NCBI GenBank assembly: GCA_036518955.1
Contig: DATDMG010000252.1
Coordinates: forward strand, 1 to 19,671
Length of the DNA stretch: 19,671 nucleotides
Reading direction: 5' to 3'
Source of the DNA: DATDMG01 sp036518955
Lineage (GTDB): Bacteria > Actinomycetota > Actinomycetes > Actinomycetales > Kineosporiaceae
In this document: in pieces, positions 7,886 to 14,430 of the stretch
How the letters are laid out: the number at the start of each line of letters is the position of its first letter
Numbering within the stretch: the first letter of the stretch is position 1
Program-made: the position numbers and the translations under genes
The notes under the pieces: generated by a model
The model's database searches: none
Told to the model about the DNA's origin: nothing
Seen by the model: only the letters and a program-made list of their open reading frames with translations

Positions 7886-9373
7886 TCACCTGTCGGAATC
7901 CGCGCTGCCACCCACCGCGACCGCCAGCCGCGGGGTCGCCGGACCCTCCGCGTCGTCCGGGTCGAGCCGGTCCAGGGCGCGCAGGAAGTCCTCGGCCCAC
8001 CGCTCGACGTCGTACTGGCGGACCCGCCGGCGCATCGCGCGCATGCGGCGGGCCTTCTCCCGGGGCGCGTCCCGGACGGCGTTGACGATCTGGTTCTTCA
8101 ACCCGTCGATGTCGTGCGGGTTCACCAGGTACGCCTGGGCCAGTTCGATCGAGGCACCGGTGAACTCGCTGAGCACGAGCGCGCCGCCCTCGTCGAAGCG
8201 ACTCGCGACGTACTCCTTGGCGACGAGGTTCATGCCGTCGCGCAACGCGGTCACCAGGAGCACGTCGGCAGCCAGGTAGAGGGCCGCCAGCTCGGCCCGC
8301 GGGAACGACTGGTGCAGGTAGTGCACGGCCGGCTTGCCGAGCAGCCCGTGGACGCCGTTGATCCGGCCGACGGTCACCTCGACCTCGTCGCGCAGCGCCT
8401 GGTAGCTCTCCACCCGCTCTCGGCTGGGCGTGGCCACCTGCACGAAGACCGTGCCGGGCCGGGCGAGGCGACCGTCGTCGTAGAGCTCCGAGACGGCCTT
8501 CAGCCGGTGCGGGATGCCCTTGGTGTAGTCGAGCCGGTCCACCCCGAGCAGGACGACGTCCGGGTCGCCCAGCTCCCGACGGATCGCGCGGGCCCGCTCG
8601 GCGACCTCCGGACGGCGGGCGGCCTCCTCCAGGGTCGCGGCGTCGACCGAGATCGGGAACGCGGCTGCGTGCACCGAACGGCGTCTCCCGCTGTCGTCCG
8701 GGACGAGCACCTCGCCACGCCGGGTCAGCAGGCCGGACCGCCGGCAGGCCCGCTGGAAGTTGGCCGCGTCGGCGGGGCGCTGGAACCCGAGCAGGTCTGC
8801 GCCGAGCAGCCCGTTGATCACCTGCCGTCGCCAGGGCAGCTGGGCGTAGATCTCGTAAGGCGGGAAGGGGATGTGGTTGAAGAAGCCGATCCGCAGGTCG
8901 GGGCGGATGTCCCGGAGCATCCGGGGCACCAGTTGGAGCTGGTAGTCCTGCACCCAGACGGTCGCGCCGCGGATCGCCTGCCGGGCCACCGCCTGGGCGA
9001 ACCGCCAGTTCACCCGAACGTAGCTGTCCCACCAGTGCCGGTGGAACCGGGGCTGCACGATGACATCGTGGTAGAGGGGCCACAGCGTGGCGTTCGACAT
9101 CCCCTCGTAGTAGTGCTCGACCTCCTCCTCCCCCAGCGGAACGGGGACGAGGTGCATCGACTGGGTGTCGAACGCCTCCGACGCGTCGCCGGGCGCGCCC
9201 TCCCACCCCACCCAGGCGCCGTCATGCCCGCGCATGATCGGCTCGAGCGCCGCGACGAGTCCTCCAGGGCTCGGCGCCCAGGTCGTCGTCCCGCCGGGCT
9301 CCTCCTTGCGGTCGACGGGCAACCGGTTGGCGACGACGACCAGGTCGTACCCTCCCGTCGCGGACCCGGTCAT
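7886..9373 (-). CDS. otsA: alpha,alpha-trehalose-6-phosphate synthase (GT20)
   Basis: This 495-residue GT20 glycosyltransferase makes trehalose-6-phosphate from a nucleotide-glucose donor and glucose-6-phosphate in the cytoplasm. Sequence signatures run the full length: VVVANRLPV (12-20), the donor-loop SPGGLV (35-40), WVGWEG (54-59), VQDYQLQLVP (141-150), GFFNHIPFPP (163-172), LGVDRLDYTKGIPHRL and LRDGMNLVAKEYVASR. It is the first gene of the leftward otsA-otsB-propeller unit. The ATG at 9371-9373 is chosen because the conserved first strand (YDLVVVANRLP) starts ten residues later. No good Shine-Dalgarno precedes it, so a leaderless transcript is possible. Two small palindromes lie about 60 and 140 bases upstream. 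Trehalose is usually a stress protectant in actinobacteria. Confidence 0.95.
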   Translation of the reverse strand: MTGSATGGYDLVVVANRLPVDRKEEPGGTTTWAPSPGGLVAALEPIMRGHDGAWVGWEGAPGDASEAFDTQSMHLVPVPLGEEEVEHYYEGMSNATLWPLYHDVIVQPRFHRHWWDSYVRVNWRFAQAVARQAIRGATVWVQDYQLQLVPRMLRDIRPDLRIGFFNHIPFPPYEIYAQLPWRRQVINGLLGADLLGFQRPADAANFQRACRRSGLLTRRGEVLVPDDSGRRRSVHAAAFPISVDAATLEEAARRPEVAERARAIRRELGDPDVVLLGVDRLDYTKGIPHRLKAVSELYDDGRLARPGTVFVQVATPSRERVESYQALRDEVEVTVGRINGVHGLLGKPAVHYLHQSFPRAELAALYLAADVLLVTALRDGMNLVAKEYVASRFDEGGALVLSEFTGASIELAQAYLVNPHDIDGLKNQIVNAVRDAPREKARRMRAMRRRVRQYDVERWAEDFLRALDRLDPDDAEGPATPRLAVAVGGSADSDR

Positions 9374-9433
9374 CGCGCACTCAGCGTGTCAGGATGTATC
9401 AGCACACCGCATCACCAACTCCGTCAGTCGCTC

Positions 9434-9444
9434 ATGGTGACCAT
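9434..9444. promoter_or_regulatory. palindrome ATGGT-G-ACCAT upstream of otsA
   Basis: A perfect 5-base inverted repeat around one central base, about 60 bases before the otsA start and within its likely promoter. On the otsA strand, TATGGT overlaps the palindrome and could act as a -10 element, which would make this an operator over the promoter. No factor can be named. Confidence 0.35.
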
Positions 9445-9514
9445 ACCCGGCGAGCAGGGCGCGCTCTCCTTCAGTAGCGAACACCCTCCGCAACCGTCAT
9501 GAAGTCCGAGCTAC

Positions 9515-9527
9515 TGTGAGATTCACA
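9515..9527. promoter_or_regulatory. palindrome TGTGA-GAT-TCACA upstream of otsA
   Basis: Perfect 5-base arms with a 3-base spacer, in an AT-rich patch about 140 bases upstream of otsA. The arms resemble CRP half sites, but the 3-base spacer is wrong for CRP/GlxR, which needs six. It may bind another dimeric regulator. Confidence 0.4.
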
Positions 9528-10207
9528 TCAAAATGTACTGTTTGTCACTAGTTCGCAGGGGTGTGGCCGGCCGACGGCGCCTCCGACACCCCAGCGGGCG
9601 GGCCACCTGACCCATGTCGGACCGGAGTGGATGTCCGTTCACGGGTGGGGCGACCGGCTTCGGGTCGCCACCGTACTGGAGGCGATCACCCGCGCCCTCC
9701 AGCGCCGCCCCTGGCTGCCGGCCACACCCGCACCCCTCCGATGCGGCAGACCCCGACCCGTGATCCCACCCCGATCGACCAACGACCGGCCGAGCGTCCG
9801 CCCCGAGGCGACCAGCCGGTCATGTCCCGCCTCGGCGATGTCCGGTTCCGGCCGGACCTCCGAGGACGACCGAGCTCCGGCGTGGATGCCGTCGGCCACT
9901 CATAGTGATCTTCGTCTCCACGGGATGCGCGGGGCGCGTCGCCCGGCGGTGCGACCGCGACGAGCAGGACTTGATCTTTAGAATGCTCCTTCGTGCACTG
10001 GAAATGGGTAACCCAGTTCTGAAGGAAGGACGAGGAAGAGCGGCACGACGGCAGACCGCGACGTTCCGTCCTGTGGAGCCGAGGTGAGACTCCTCCGGGC
10101 GGCCCGGTACGGCAGCCGGCGGACGCCGGCTGTCCGGTGACCGACTTTGCCGCCACCGGTCATGGCGGACGATGGACTGGCACACGACGCCTCGGGAACA
10201 TCAGCAA

Positions 10208-10957
10208 ATGCAGAACTCTCATCGCAGCGGACGCGCACTCCCGGCGGCCATGGCAGTCGCCGCCACAATAGCCGGGGTAGCCGCCTCGGCGACCTGGGCG
10301 ACCGCCGCCTCCATTCCGCACGACCATATTTCCCGGCTGACCGGCACCGTGAGCCCCGACCAGGCCAGGTTCTTGCCGCTGCTGGAGGTCAAGAACGGTT
10401 GCCAGCCGTACGCAGCCGTCCAGGACGACGGCTCCTCCAGTGGCGGACTTAACGACAGGGGCAGCGAGTCCGGAGGGTGCCGGGGAAACGAGACCGGCCA
10501 GGTCATCGTTCGGTCACAATGCGAGAGTTCCGGGATCTGCGCCCACATGTATGCGTTGTTCTTCCCCAAAGATCAGGGCATCGTCGGCGGTGTCGCGGTA
10601 CCCGGAGTGGGGCATCGCTATGAGTTCGAGAACGTCGTGGTATGGGTCAAGGGTGGGGCGATCGCAGCAGTGTCGTTCTCCCACCACCGAGGCTATGACA
10701 TCAGGACAGCCGCGGACGTCACGATACGGGGAACGGCCGTGAGTGTGCAATATGACACCGGAGGCGATACCACCCACTCGCTCCGGCCCGGCGACGGCGG
10801 CGGATCACCCATGCCGGCGCCCGTCTCGCTGGAGAGCGTCTCCGCGGCCGCTCGTGCCACATTGAACGACCCCACCACCTTCGGAGGAATTGACTTTCCC
10901 GAACGGGAGGACATGTTCGCCACCAAGCTCAGCAAGGCGCGCCCCTCGTGGCTGTAG
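10208..10957 (+). CDS. secreted NLP / NPP1-family (necrosis-inducing-like) protein
   Basis: This is a 249-residue protein of the NLP (Nep1-like, NPP1) family. Eukaryotic members bind sphingolipids of plant membranes and cause lysis; roles of actinobacterial members are mostly unknown. A Sec signal peptide (about 1-34, positive head, Ala-rich core, ATA-AS cut) precedes the NLP core: ENGCQPY-like VKNGCQPYAAVQDDG (61-75), SGGC near 91, GQVIVRS, MYALFFPKD (114-122) and GHRYEFE (135-141), which replaces the canonical GHRHDWE. The C-terminus ERED-MFATKLSKA fits family ends. Four Cys (65, 91, 105, 111) resemble type II NLPs. By alignment with the metal site of NLPPya, D122, H136 and E141 remain and E139 replaces Asp. 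Start: ATG 10208 gives a compact signal peptide; ATG 10172 in the same frame would add 12 residues. The gene looks more AT-rich than its neighbours, suggesting acquisition. Confidence 0.85.
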   Translation: MQNSHRSGRALPAAMAVAATIAGVAASATWATAASIPHDHISRLTGTVSPDQARFLPLLEVKNGCQPYAAVQDDGSSSGGLNDRGSESGGCRGNETGQVIVRSQCESSGICAHMYALFFPKDQGIVGGVAVPGVGHRYEFENVVVWVKGGAIAAVSFSHHRGYDIRTAADVTIRGTAVSVQYDTGGDTTHSLRPGDGGGSPMPAPVSLESVSAAARATLNDPTTFGGIDFPEREDMFATKLSKARPSWL

Positions 10958-10958
10958 C

Positions 10959-11005
10959 GCGGTGGCCCCCAGGGCTCCGGTGCCCCGACCGCAACCGCCC
11001 ACCGC
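10959..11005 (+). terminator. weak hairpin after the NLP gene
   Basis: GCGGTGG (10959-10965), directly after the stop, pairs with CCACCGC (10999-11005), with GC-rich sequence between that can fold further. There is no T-tract. A terminator is plausible by position only. Confidence 0.25.
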
Positions 11006-11119
11006 ATGGATCAGTTCCTGGACGCAAGAGCCTTCTTCGACGCACGTCCGGCGCGACCTCCGGAAACGGATGACGAGGCCCGGCTCTCCGAACAGTAATG
11101 AATACGGCTGGGTCCACCG

Positions 11120-11290
11120 CCCCACCGCTTCCCGCAGCACAGAGCCACGGATCGCTCGGATATCGGGCCCCATCGTCAACTCTGCGACCACACGACGCAA
11201 CCGGACCAGTTCGGCGCGCTCGTCCTCACTGAACCCATCGTCGCCAGGTTCACCGCCTCCCTCATCAGGGACACCCCGGTTTGCGAGGGG
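11120..11290 (-). pseudogene. decayed IS3-family transposase OrfA fragment
   Basis: On the minus strand a frame reads RGVPDEGGGEPGDDGF, then SEDERAELVRLRRVVAEL, then TMGPDIRAIRGSVLREAV. This resembles the C-terminal half of IS3-type OrfA proteins, whose typical form is T/SxDERAELxRLRRENAELRxERDILKRSV, including the leucine-zipper-like spacing. The upstream helix-turn-helix part and the OrfB integrase are not recognisable, and the sequence downstream (rich in Arg, Gly and Ser) does not continue the family. The surrounding frame is open from 11347 to 10805, but only this part looks like a transposase. I infer a relic of an insertion near the NLP gene. Exact limits are approximate, and a chance resemblance is possible. 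Confidence 0.42.
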
Positions 11291-11520
11291 GAACATACCT
11301 CGCCGTCCGGATCGGCCGTCCGGGTCCACCGTCCGGCGGCGGCCCACCGGTCATCCCGGCCCCCGTCCGGGGCGCATGGCCCTACTCTGGAGAACTCACC
11401 ACTCGGCGTCCGGCCCGCACGATGGTGGAACTCGCCTGATCACGAAGAGTTACCGGGTTCGGCCGATCCGGTAGCCTCCGTCACCATCGCTCGAACCACG
11501 GACCCGAGGATGAGAACCTG

Positions 11521-11697
11521 ATGTCGATGAGCAACTCCACACGCAAGACGTATCCCGTCACGGTCACGCGCCTGCCGGTTGTGCGCTGCACGGTCTGCGG
11601 TCGCACCGTCGCCACGGCGCGGTCGTCCGCGGCCGACGCCCTGACCGAGCATTACCGGCGCGCCCATCCGGAACTCCTCGGTGGCGACAGCGACTGA
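11521..11697 (+). CDS. 58-residue zinc-finger-like small protein
   Basis: This short gene is easily missed. It encodes a basic N-terminus (MSMSNSTRKTYPVTVTRLP) followed by VVRCTVCGRTVATARS and LTEHYRRAHPELL. The pattern C23-x2-C26-x17-H44-x4-H49 is that of a C2H2-type zinc finger, so nucleic-acid or protein binding is plausible; no specific family can be named. Codons are strongly GC-ending through the middle of the gene. The ATG at 11521 has GAGG about 12 bases upstream; a second ATG at 11527 is also possible. A TAGCCT at 11472-11477 could be its -10 element. It stands alone, 81 bases before the DUF2127 gene in the same direction, and may be co-transcribed with it. Confidence 0.6.
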   Translation: MSMSNSTRKTYPVTVTRLPVVRCTVCGRTVATARSSAADALTEHYRRAHPELLGGDSD

Positions 11698-11765
11698 GGG
11701 CCGGTCCTGCTCCGCGGCGGCCGAACGTTTCGCGGTGGCCACGGCGCCCCGAGGCAAGGGCGACG

Positions 11766-11778
11766 TAGGCTCCTGCCC
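11766..11778 (+). promoter_or_regulatory. -10 element for a leaderless DUF2127 transcript
   Basis: TAGGCT (11766-11771) fits the actinobacterial TANNNT -10 element and ends seven bases before the GTG at 11779. There is no Shine-Dalgarno sequence before this GTG. Together this suggests transcription starting at the start codon itself. No clear -35 element is seen. Confidence 0.4.
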
Positions 11779-12660
11779 GTGATCAGCGCATCGGAGGCCG
11801 GAGCGAGCACCCGGCAAGCCCGAGTCCTGCGGCCCCGCGAGTCACGGTGGTTGCTGCGGCGATGCGGACGAAAGGGTCATGTCCTGGCGCATCTGGATGA
11901 TGCGCTCGCCAGCCGTCTCACCGCCGGCGGCCCGGACGGCGACCTGCTGCGCTGCCTGCGCTGCGGCACGTTCGTCGACCCGTCATCGCCGGGACTGAGT
12001 GCGCAGGTCCTGGGTACCGGCCAGGCGCCGGTGACCCTGGCCGGGCTACCCCTCGTCCTGCGCGGAGCGCACGGGCGCAAGCTCGCGCTGCTCCGGGTGC
12101 TCGCGCTCGAACGCGGCGGTCGTGGGCTGCTGCTGATGGTCGCCGCGGCCGGGCTCGCCCAACTGGCCAGCAGCCACGTGGCCGTCGCGGAGTGGCTGGG
12201 CCAGGTGGCCAAGGCGGCGCAGCCCCTCGGCGACCAGATCGGCTGGGACGTCGCGCGCTCGCACGTCCTGGAGGAGGCACGATCCCTCCTCGGCAACTCG
12301 GCGGGCACCTTCACCCTCGTCGCCTGGCTGGCCGCGGGATACGGGATGCTCCAGATCGTGGAGGGCGTCGGGCTGTGGGGCGGTTGGCGCTGGGCGGAGT
12401 ACCTGGCCGCGGTCGCCACGTCCGCCTTCGTCCCGCTGGAGCTCTACGAACTGCTGGACCGTCCGACCCTGCTGAAGGTGGCGGCCCTGGCCGTCAACCT
12501 CGTGGCGGTCGGATATCTGGTGGTCAAGGGACGGCTGTTCGGCGTCCGGGGCGGGCACGCCGCGTACCTCGCCGAGGTACGCGACGCCACGCTCCTGGCT
12601 GACGAACTGGTGGTCGCCGACCGTGACCCGGCCGAGCTCACCGGTCACCACCTGCTGTAG
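11779..12660 (+). CDS. DUF2127 family membrane protein
   Basis: This 293-residue protein has a cytoplasmic head with Cys/His motifs, RRCGRKGHVLAH (C29, H34) and LLRCLRCGTFV (C59 and C62), which could bind a metal as a small zinc ribbon. Four likely membrane segments follow, at about 113-133, 174-198, 204-224 and 229-251. The segment LQIVEGVGLWGGWRWAEYLA followed by SAFVPLELYEL is the typical DUF2127 core. The family has no established biochemical role. The start is GTG at 11779, with no Shine-Dalgarno but a TAGGCT box seven bases upstream, so it is probably leaderless. It may also be read through from the small zinc-finger gene. It converges on the rhomboid-like gene. Confidence 0.82.
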   Translation: MISASEAGASTRQARVLRPRESRWLLRRCGRKGHVLAHLDDALASRLTAGGPDGDLLRCLRCGTFVDPSSPGLSAQVLGTGQAPVTLAGLPLVLRGAHGRKLALLRVLALERGGRGLLLMVAAAGLAQLASSHVAVAEWLGQVAKAAQPLGDQIGWDVARSHVLEEARSLLGNSAGTFTLVAWLAAGYGMLQIVEGVGLWGGWRWAEYLAAVATSAFVPLELYELLDRPTLLKVAALAVNLVAVGYLVVKGRLFGVRGGHAAYLAEVRDATLLADELVVADRDPAELTGHHLL

Positions 12661-12689
12661 CCGCCGGCCGGTGTGAGCGGGACCAGCCG

Positions 12690-12703
12690 CCGGCGCACGC
12701 CGG
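12690..12703. terminator. short GC hairpin between convergent genes
   Basis: CCGGC-GCAC-GCCGG forms a 5-base stem with a 4-base loop in the 56-base gap between two convergent stops (12660 and 12717). It could serve both strands. The stem is short and lacks a T-tract. Confidence 0.3.
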
Positions 12704-12716
12704 AGCGTGTCCATCG

Positions 12717-13433
12717 TCACTCCTGCGGGATTCCCGGCCCGGCGTCAGGCCGCGCCGGGCCCGGGCCGGACGTCCCGGCCGGCGCGGCGGCCCACCACGC
12801 CACCGGCCATCCGAGGACGAGCGCGAGCGCGACGCTCACCACGTGACCCACCGCTGCGACGTCCAGGTCGGCCAGGCCGCCGAAGAGCGACGGCGCGAGG
12901 ACGGCGAACCCCACGGCCCCGACGACGCGGCCCCAGCGCGTCCCGTGCCCGAGCGCGGCCACCAGCGCGGCCACCACCACGTAGGACGGGCCGATGTCGC
13001 TCATCAACCGGTCGGATCCGGGGAGGGCGCCGGTGCCGATCCGGTACGCGACCAGCCCCTGGGAGACGAGCGTGGCCAGCAGGTGGACGGCGAACGCCAG
13101 GGTCAGCGCCCGCCAGGCCCCGAACCGCACCCCGAGCGCGGCCAGGCCGGCCAGGCCGAGCACCGCCCAGGCCACCAGCTCGCCCTCCGTCACGAACGCG
13201 GAGAGGAGCAGACACGGCAGCGGGTGGTCGCCCAGATTGGCCAGATCGGTGCTCACGTACCGCAGCCAGGCCTCGCGGCTGCGGTCCGGCAGGGCGTCCA
13301 CGCTCAGGGTCCCCGCCACCAGCAGCAGCGGGTACGGAAGGGCGGTCAGCACCGCCCGGCCGACCCGCCGGAGCGGATCTTCCGGACGGCCGCCCTGCGG
13401 CCGCCGGGGACCGGTCGGATCACGGAGCTCCAC
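12717..13433 (-). CDS. rhomboid-like membrane protein
   Basis: This 238-residue protein has about six hydrophobic segments (roughly 25-45, 70-90, 88-105, 108-128, 150-163, 168-215). The stretch YVSTDLANLGDHPLPCLLLSAFV is typical of actinobacterial rhomboid-like proteins. Rhomboid proteases use Ser in GxSG and His in a later helix. Here DIGPSYVVVA (S150) and AAVGHVVSVALALVLGW (H197) keep a Ser and a His at suitable places, but the residue after Ser is Tyr rather than Gly. Protease activity is therefore uncertain. The frame stays open upstream to 13658, but that part overlaps the divergent VTT gene; GTG at 13433, with AGG about eight bases before it, is the best start. It shares a 94-base divergent promoter region with the VTT gene. 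Confidence 0.7.
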   Translation of the reverse strand: MELRDPTGPRRPQGGRPEDPLRRVGRAVLTALPYPLLLVAGTLSVDALPDRSREAWLRYVSTDLANLGDHPLPCLLLSAFVTEGELVAWAVLGLAGLAALGVRFGAWRALTLAFAVHLLATLVSQGLVAYRIGTGALPGSDRLMSDIGPSYVVVAALVAALGHGTRWGRVVGAVGFAVLAPSLFGGLADLDVAAVGHVVSVALALVLGWPVAWWAAAPAGTSGPGPARPDAGPGIPQE

Positions 13434-13466
13434 CCGGCCATCCTGCCCTGACGGCCCGTGCCCACG

Positions 13467-13502
13467 GTCGACCCGGCCCACGAAGTCGACCCGACCCACC
13501 GA
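13467..13502. repeat. direct repeat in the divergent promoter region
   Basis: GTCGACCCGGCCCACGA (13467-13483) recurs with one substitution and one extra base at 13485-13502, an 18-base period. It lies between the divergent starts of the rhomboid-like gene (13433) and the VTT gene (13528), a natural place for a shared operator. Confidence 0.4.
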
Positions 13503-13527
13503 GGAGCCGCGCCGAGGGATGCGGACA

Positions 13528-14277
13528 ATGGACGCGATGAGACGCTTGCTGCGCCGGTCGGCCGACCCCCGGGTAGGCGTGCGCCTGGCCGCCCTGGTGG
13601 TCCTGATCGTGGCGCTGGCCGTGGTGGGCGCCACGATCGGCGTGCCCGACCTCGGCACCGTCCGATCGTGGATCGCGGCCCGTGGCCCGCTGGCCCCGGT
13701 GGCGTTCGGCGCCGTCTACGCGCTCGCCGTCCCCGCCCCGGTGCCGAAGAGCGTGCTGAGCACGGCGGCCGGGCTGGCGTTCGGCATCCCCCTGGGTGCC
13801 CTCGTCGTGGTCGCAGGCGGGACGGCGGGCGCGCTGCTGGCGTTCCTCGTCGGCCGCTGGTTGGGCCGGGACGCCGTCGCGGCCCTCACCCGGGGGCGGC
13901 TTCGGCAGGTGGACGACCTGGTGCAGCGGCACCCGGTGGCTGCGGCCCTCGTCGTCCGGCTGGTGCCGGCGCTGCCGTTCACCATGCTCAACTACGCCTG
14001 CGGGGTGACCGCGATGCGGGCGAGGCACTTCACCCTGGGCACCGCGATCGGGATCACCCCCGGGACCACGGCGTTCGTCGCGCTGGGGAGCATCGGCGGC
14101 CAGCTGTCGCCGTGGATTCCGGTGAGCGCGTCCGCGGTGCTGGCGGCCCTGACACTGGGCACGGGGGTCGCCCGTCACCGGACCGTGCGGCGCCGCGACC
14201 AGCCCGGCCCGAGCAGTCCTGACCACGGCCGGCGAACACCTCCAGACACCAAAGGTAACTATCCGACTACCCCATGA
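13528..14277 (+). CDS. TVP38/TMEM64 (VTT/DedA-like) membrane protein
   Basis: This 249-residue integral membrane protein has a basic head (MDAMRRLLRRSADPR) and a first hydrophobic segment at about 18-38. The VTT core follows: VPKSVLSTAAGLAFGIPLGALVVVAGGTAGALLAFLVGRWLGRD, then RLVPALPFTMLNYACGVTAM, the two hallmark re-entrant loops. A charged tail follows the last membrane segment. VTT/DedA proteins are implicated in lipid scrambling or carrier-lipid transport, but the bacterial TVP38 subgroup has no settled substrate. Start: ATG at 13528 has GAGGG nine bases upstream; an in-frame ATG at 13519 sits directly on that GAGGG and is less likely. It is divergent from the rhomboid-like gene and 153 bases before the conservon operon. 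Confidence 0.85.
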   Translation: MDAMRRLLRRSADPRVGVRLAALVVLIVALAVVGATIGVPDLGTVRSWIAARGPLAPVAFGAVYALAVPAPVPKSVLSTAAGLAFGIPLGALVVVAGGTAGALLAFLVGRWLGRDAVAALTRGRLRQVDDLVQRHPVAAALVVRLVPALPFTMLNYACGVTAMRARHFTLGTAIGITPGTTAFVALGSIGGQLSPWIPVSASAVLAALTLGTGVARHRTVRRRDQPGPSSPDHGRRTPPDTKGNYPTTP

Positions 14278-14287
14278 CGGCACATGT

Positions 14288-14300
14288 CAGGACTTTCCTG
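14288..14300. promoter_or_regulatory. palindrome CAGGA-CTT-TCCTG
   Basis: Perfect 5-base arms with a 3-base spacer, 10 bases after the VTT stop and 130 bases before the first gene of the conservon operon. It may be an operator; it is too short to be a convincing terminator. Confidence 0.3.
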
Positions 14301-14358
14301 GACGGCATTGCGAGGTCAGCGCGAATCGGGTCAGACTCGCAGACCGGGATCAGCTGGA

Positions 14359-14384
14359 GCCCAGACGTCTGGCGCCCAGACGTC
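14359..14384 (+). promoter_or_regulatory. 15-base-period direct repeat upstream of the conservon operon
   Basis: GCCCAGACGTC occurs at 14359-14369 and again at 14374-14384. The first copy extends into the perfect 12-base palindrome CCAGACGTCTGG (14361-14372). The pair lies 47-72 bases before the operon's first start (14431), a suitable position for a regulator or for a leader element. The factor is unknown. Confidence 0.45.
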
Positions 14385-14430
14385 CATGGCTGCCCCGGAA
14401 CGGTCGCGGTCCTTGACGGGGGAGGAATCC

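Larger units (their letters stand above)
9374..10207. other. 834-base gene-poor region between otsA and the NLP gene
   Basis: No frame reads like a convincing protein. The part next to otsA (9374-9560) is visibly more AT-rich and holds two palindromes. From 9631 a plus frame begins MSVHGWGDRLRVATVLEAI, with about thirty codons of good GC-ending usage before it becomes Pro/Arg-rich; it may be a gene relic. A 7-base stem (GGCGACC 9649-9655, GGTCGCC 9663-9669) lies inside that piece. The stretch 9960-10040 is again AT-rich, contains the palindrome TGGGTAACCCA (10005-10015) and a purine-rich AAGGAAGGACGAGGAAGAG run with no suitable start after it. It probably carries the promoter and leader of the NLP gene. 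Confidence 0.5.
10958..11520. other. 563-base region with transposase relic
   Basis: Apart from the IS3-like fragment on the minus strand and the hairpin after the NLP gene, no credible gene is seen. A 30-codon plus frame (11006-11098, MDQFLDARAFFDARPARPPE...) has mixed codon use and no ribosome site. Near 11391-11428 two related GAGTTC-containing segments lie in the same orientation and could be remnants of element ends, without proof. TAGCCT at 11472-11477 may be a -10 element for the small gene at 11521. Confidence 0.4.

Noticed and set aside
7839..9206. Extension of the otsB frame through otsA, which could be read as an OtsA-OtsB fusion
   Set aside because: The upstream part is out of frame with otsA and Arg-rich; otsA has its own complete frame and stop at 7886.
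11006..11098. 30-codon plus frame MDQFLDARAFFDARPARPPE...
   Set aside because: No ribosome site, mixed codon use and no family; it lies in the decayed region after the NLP gene.
11440..11817. Minus-strand frame opposite the small zinc-finger gene
   Set aside because: No recognisable domain; the opposite strand has the Cys/His pattern and better codon use.
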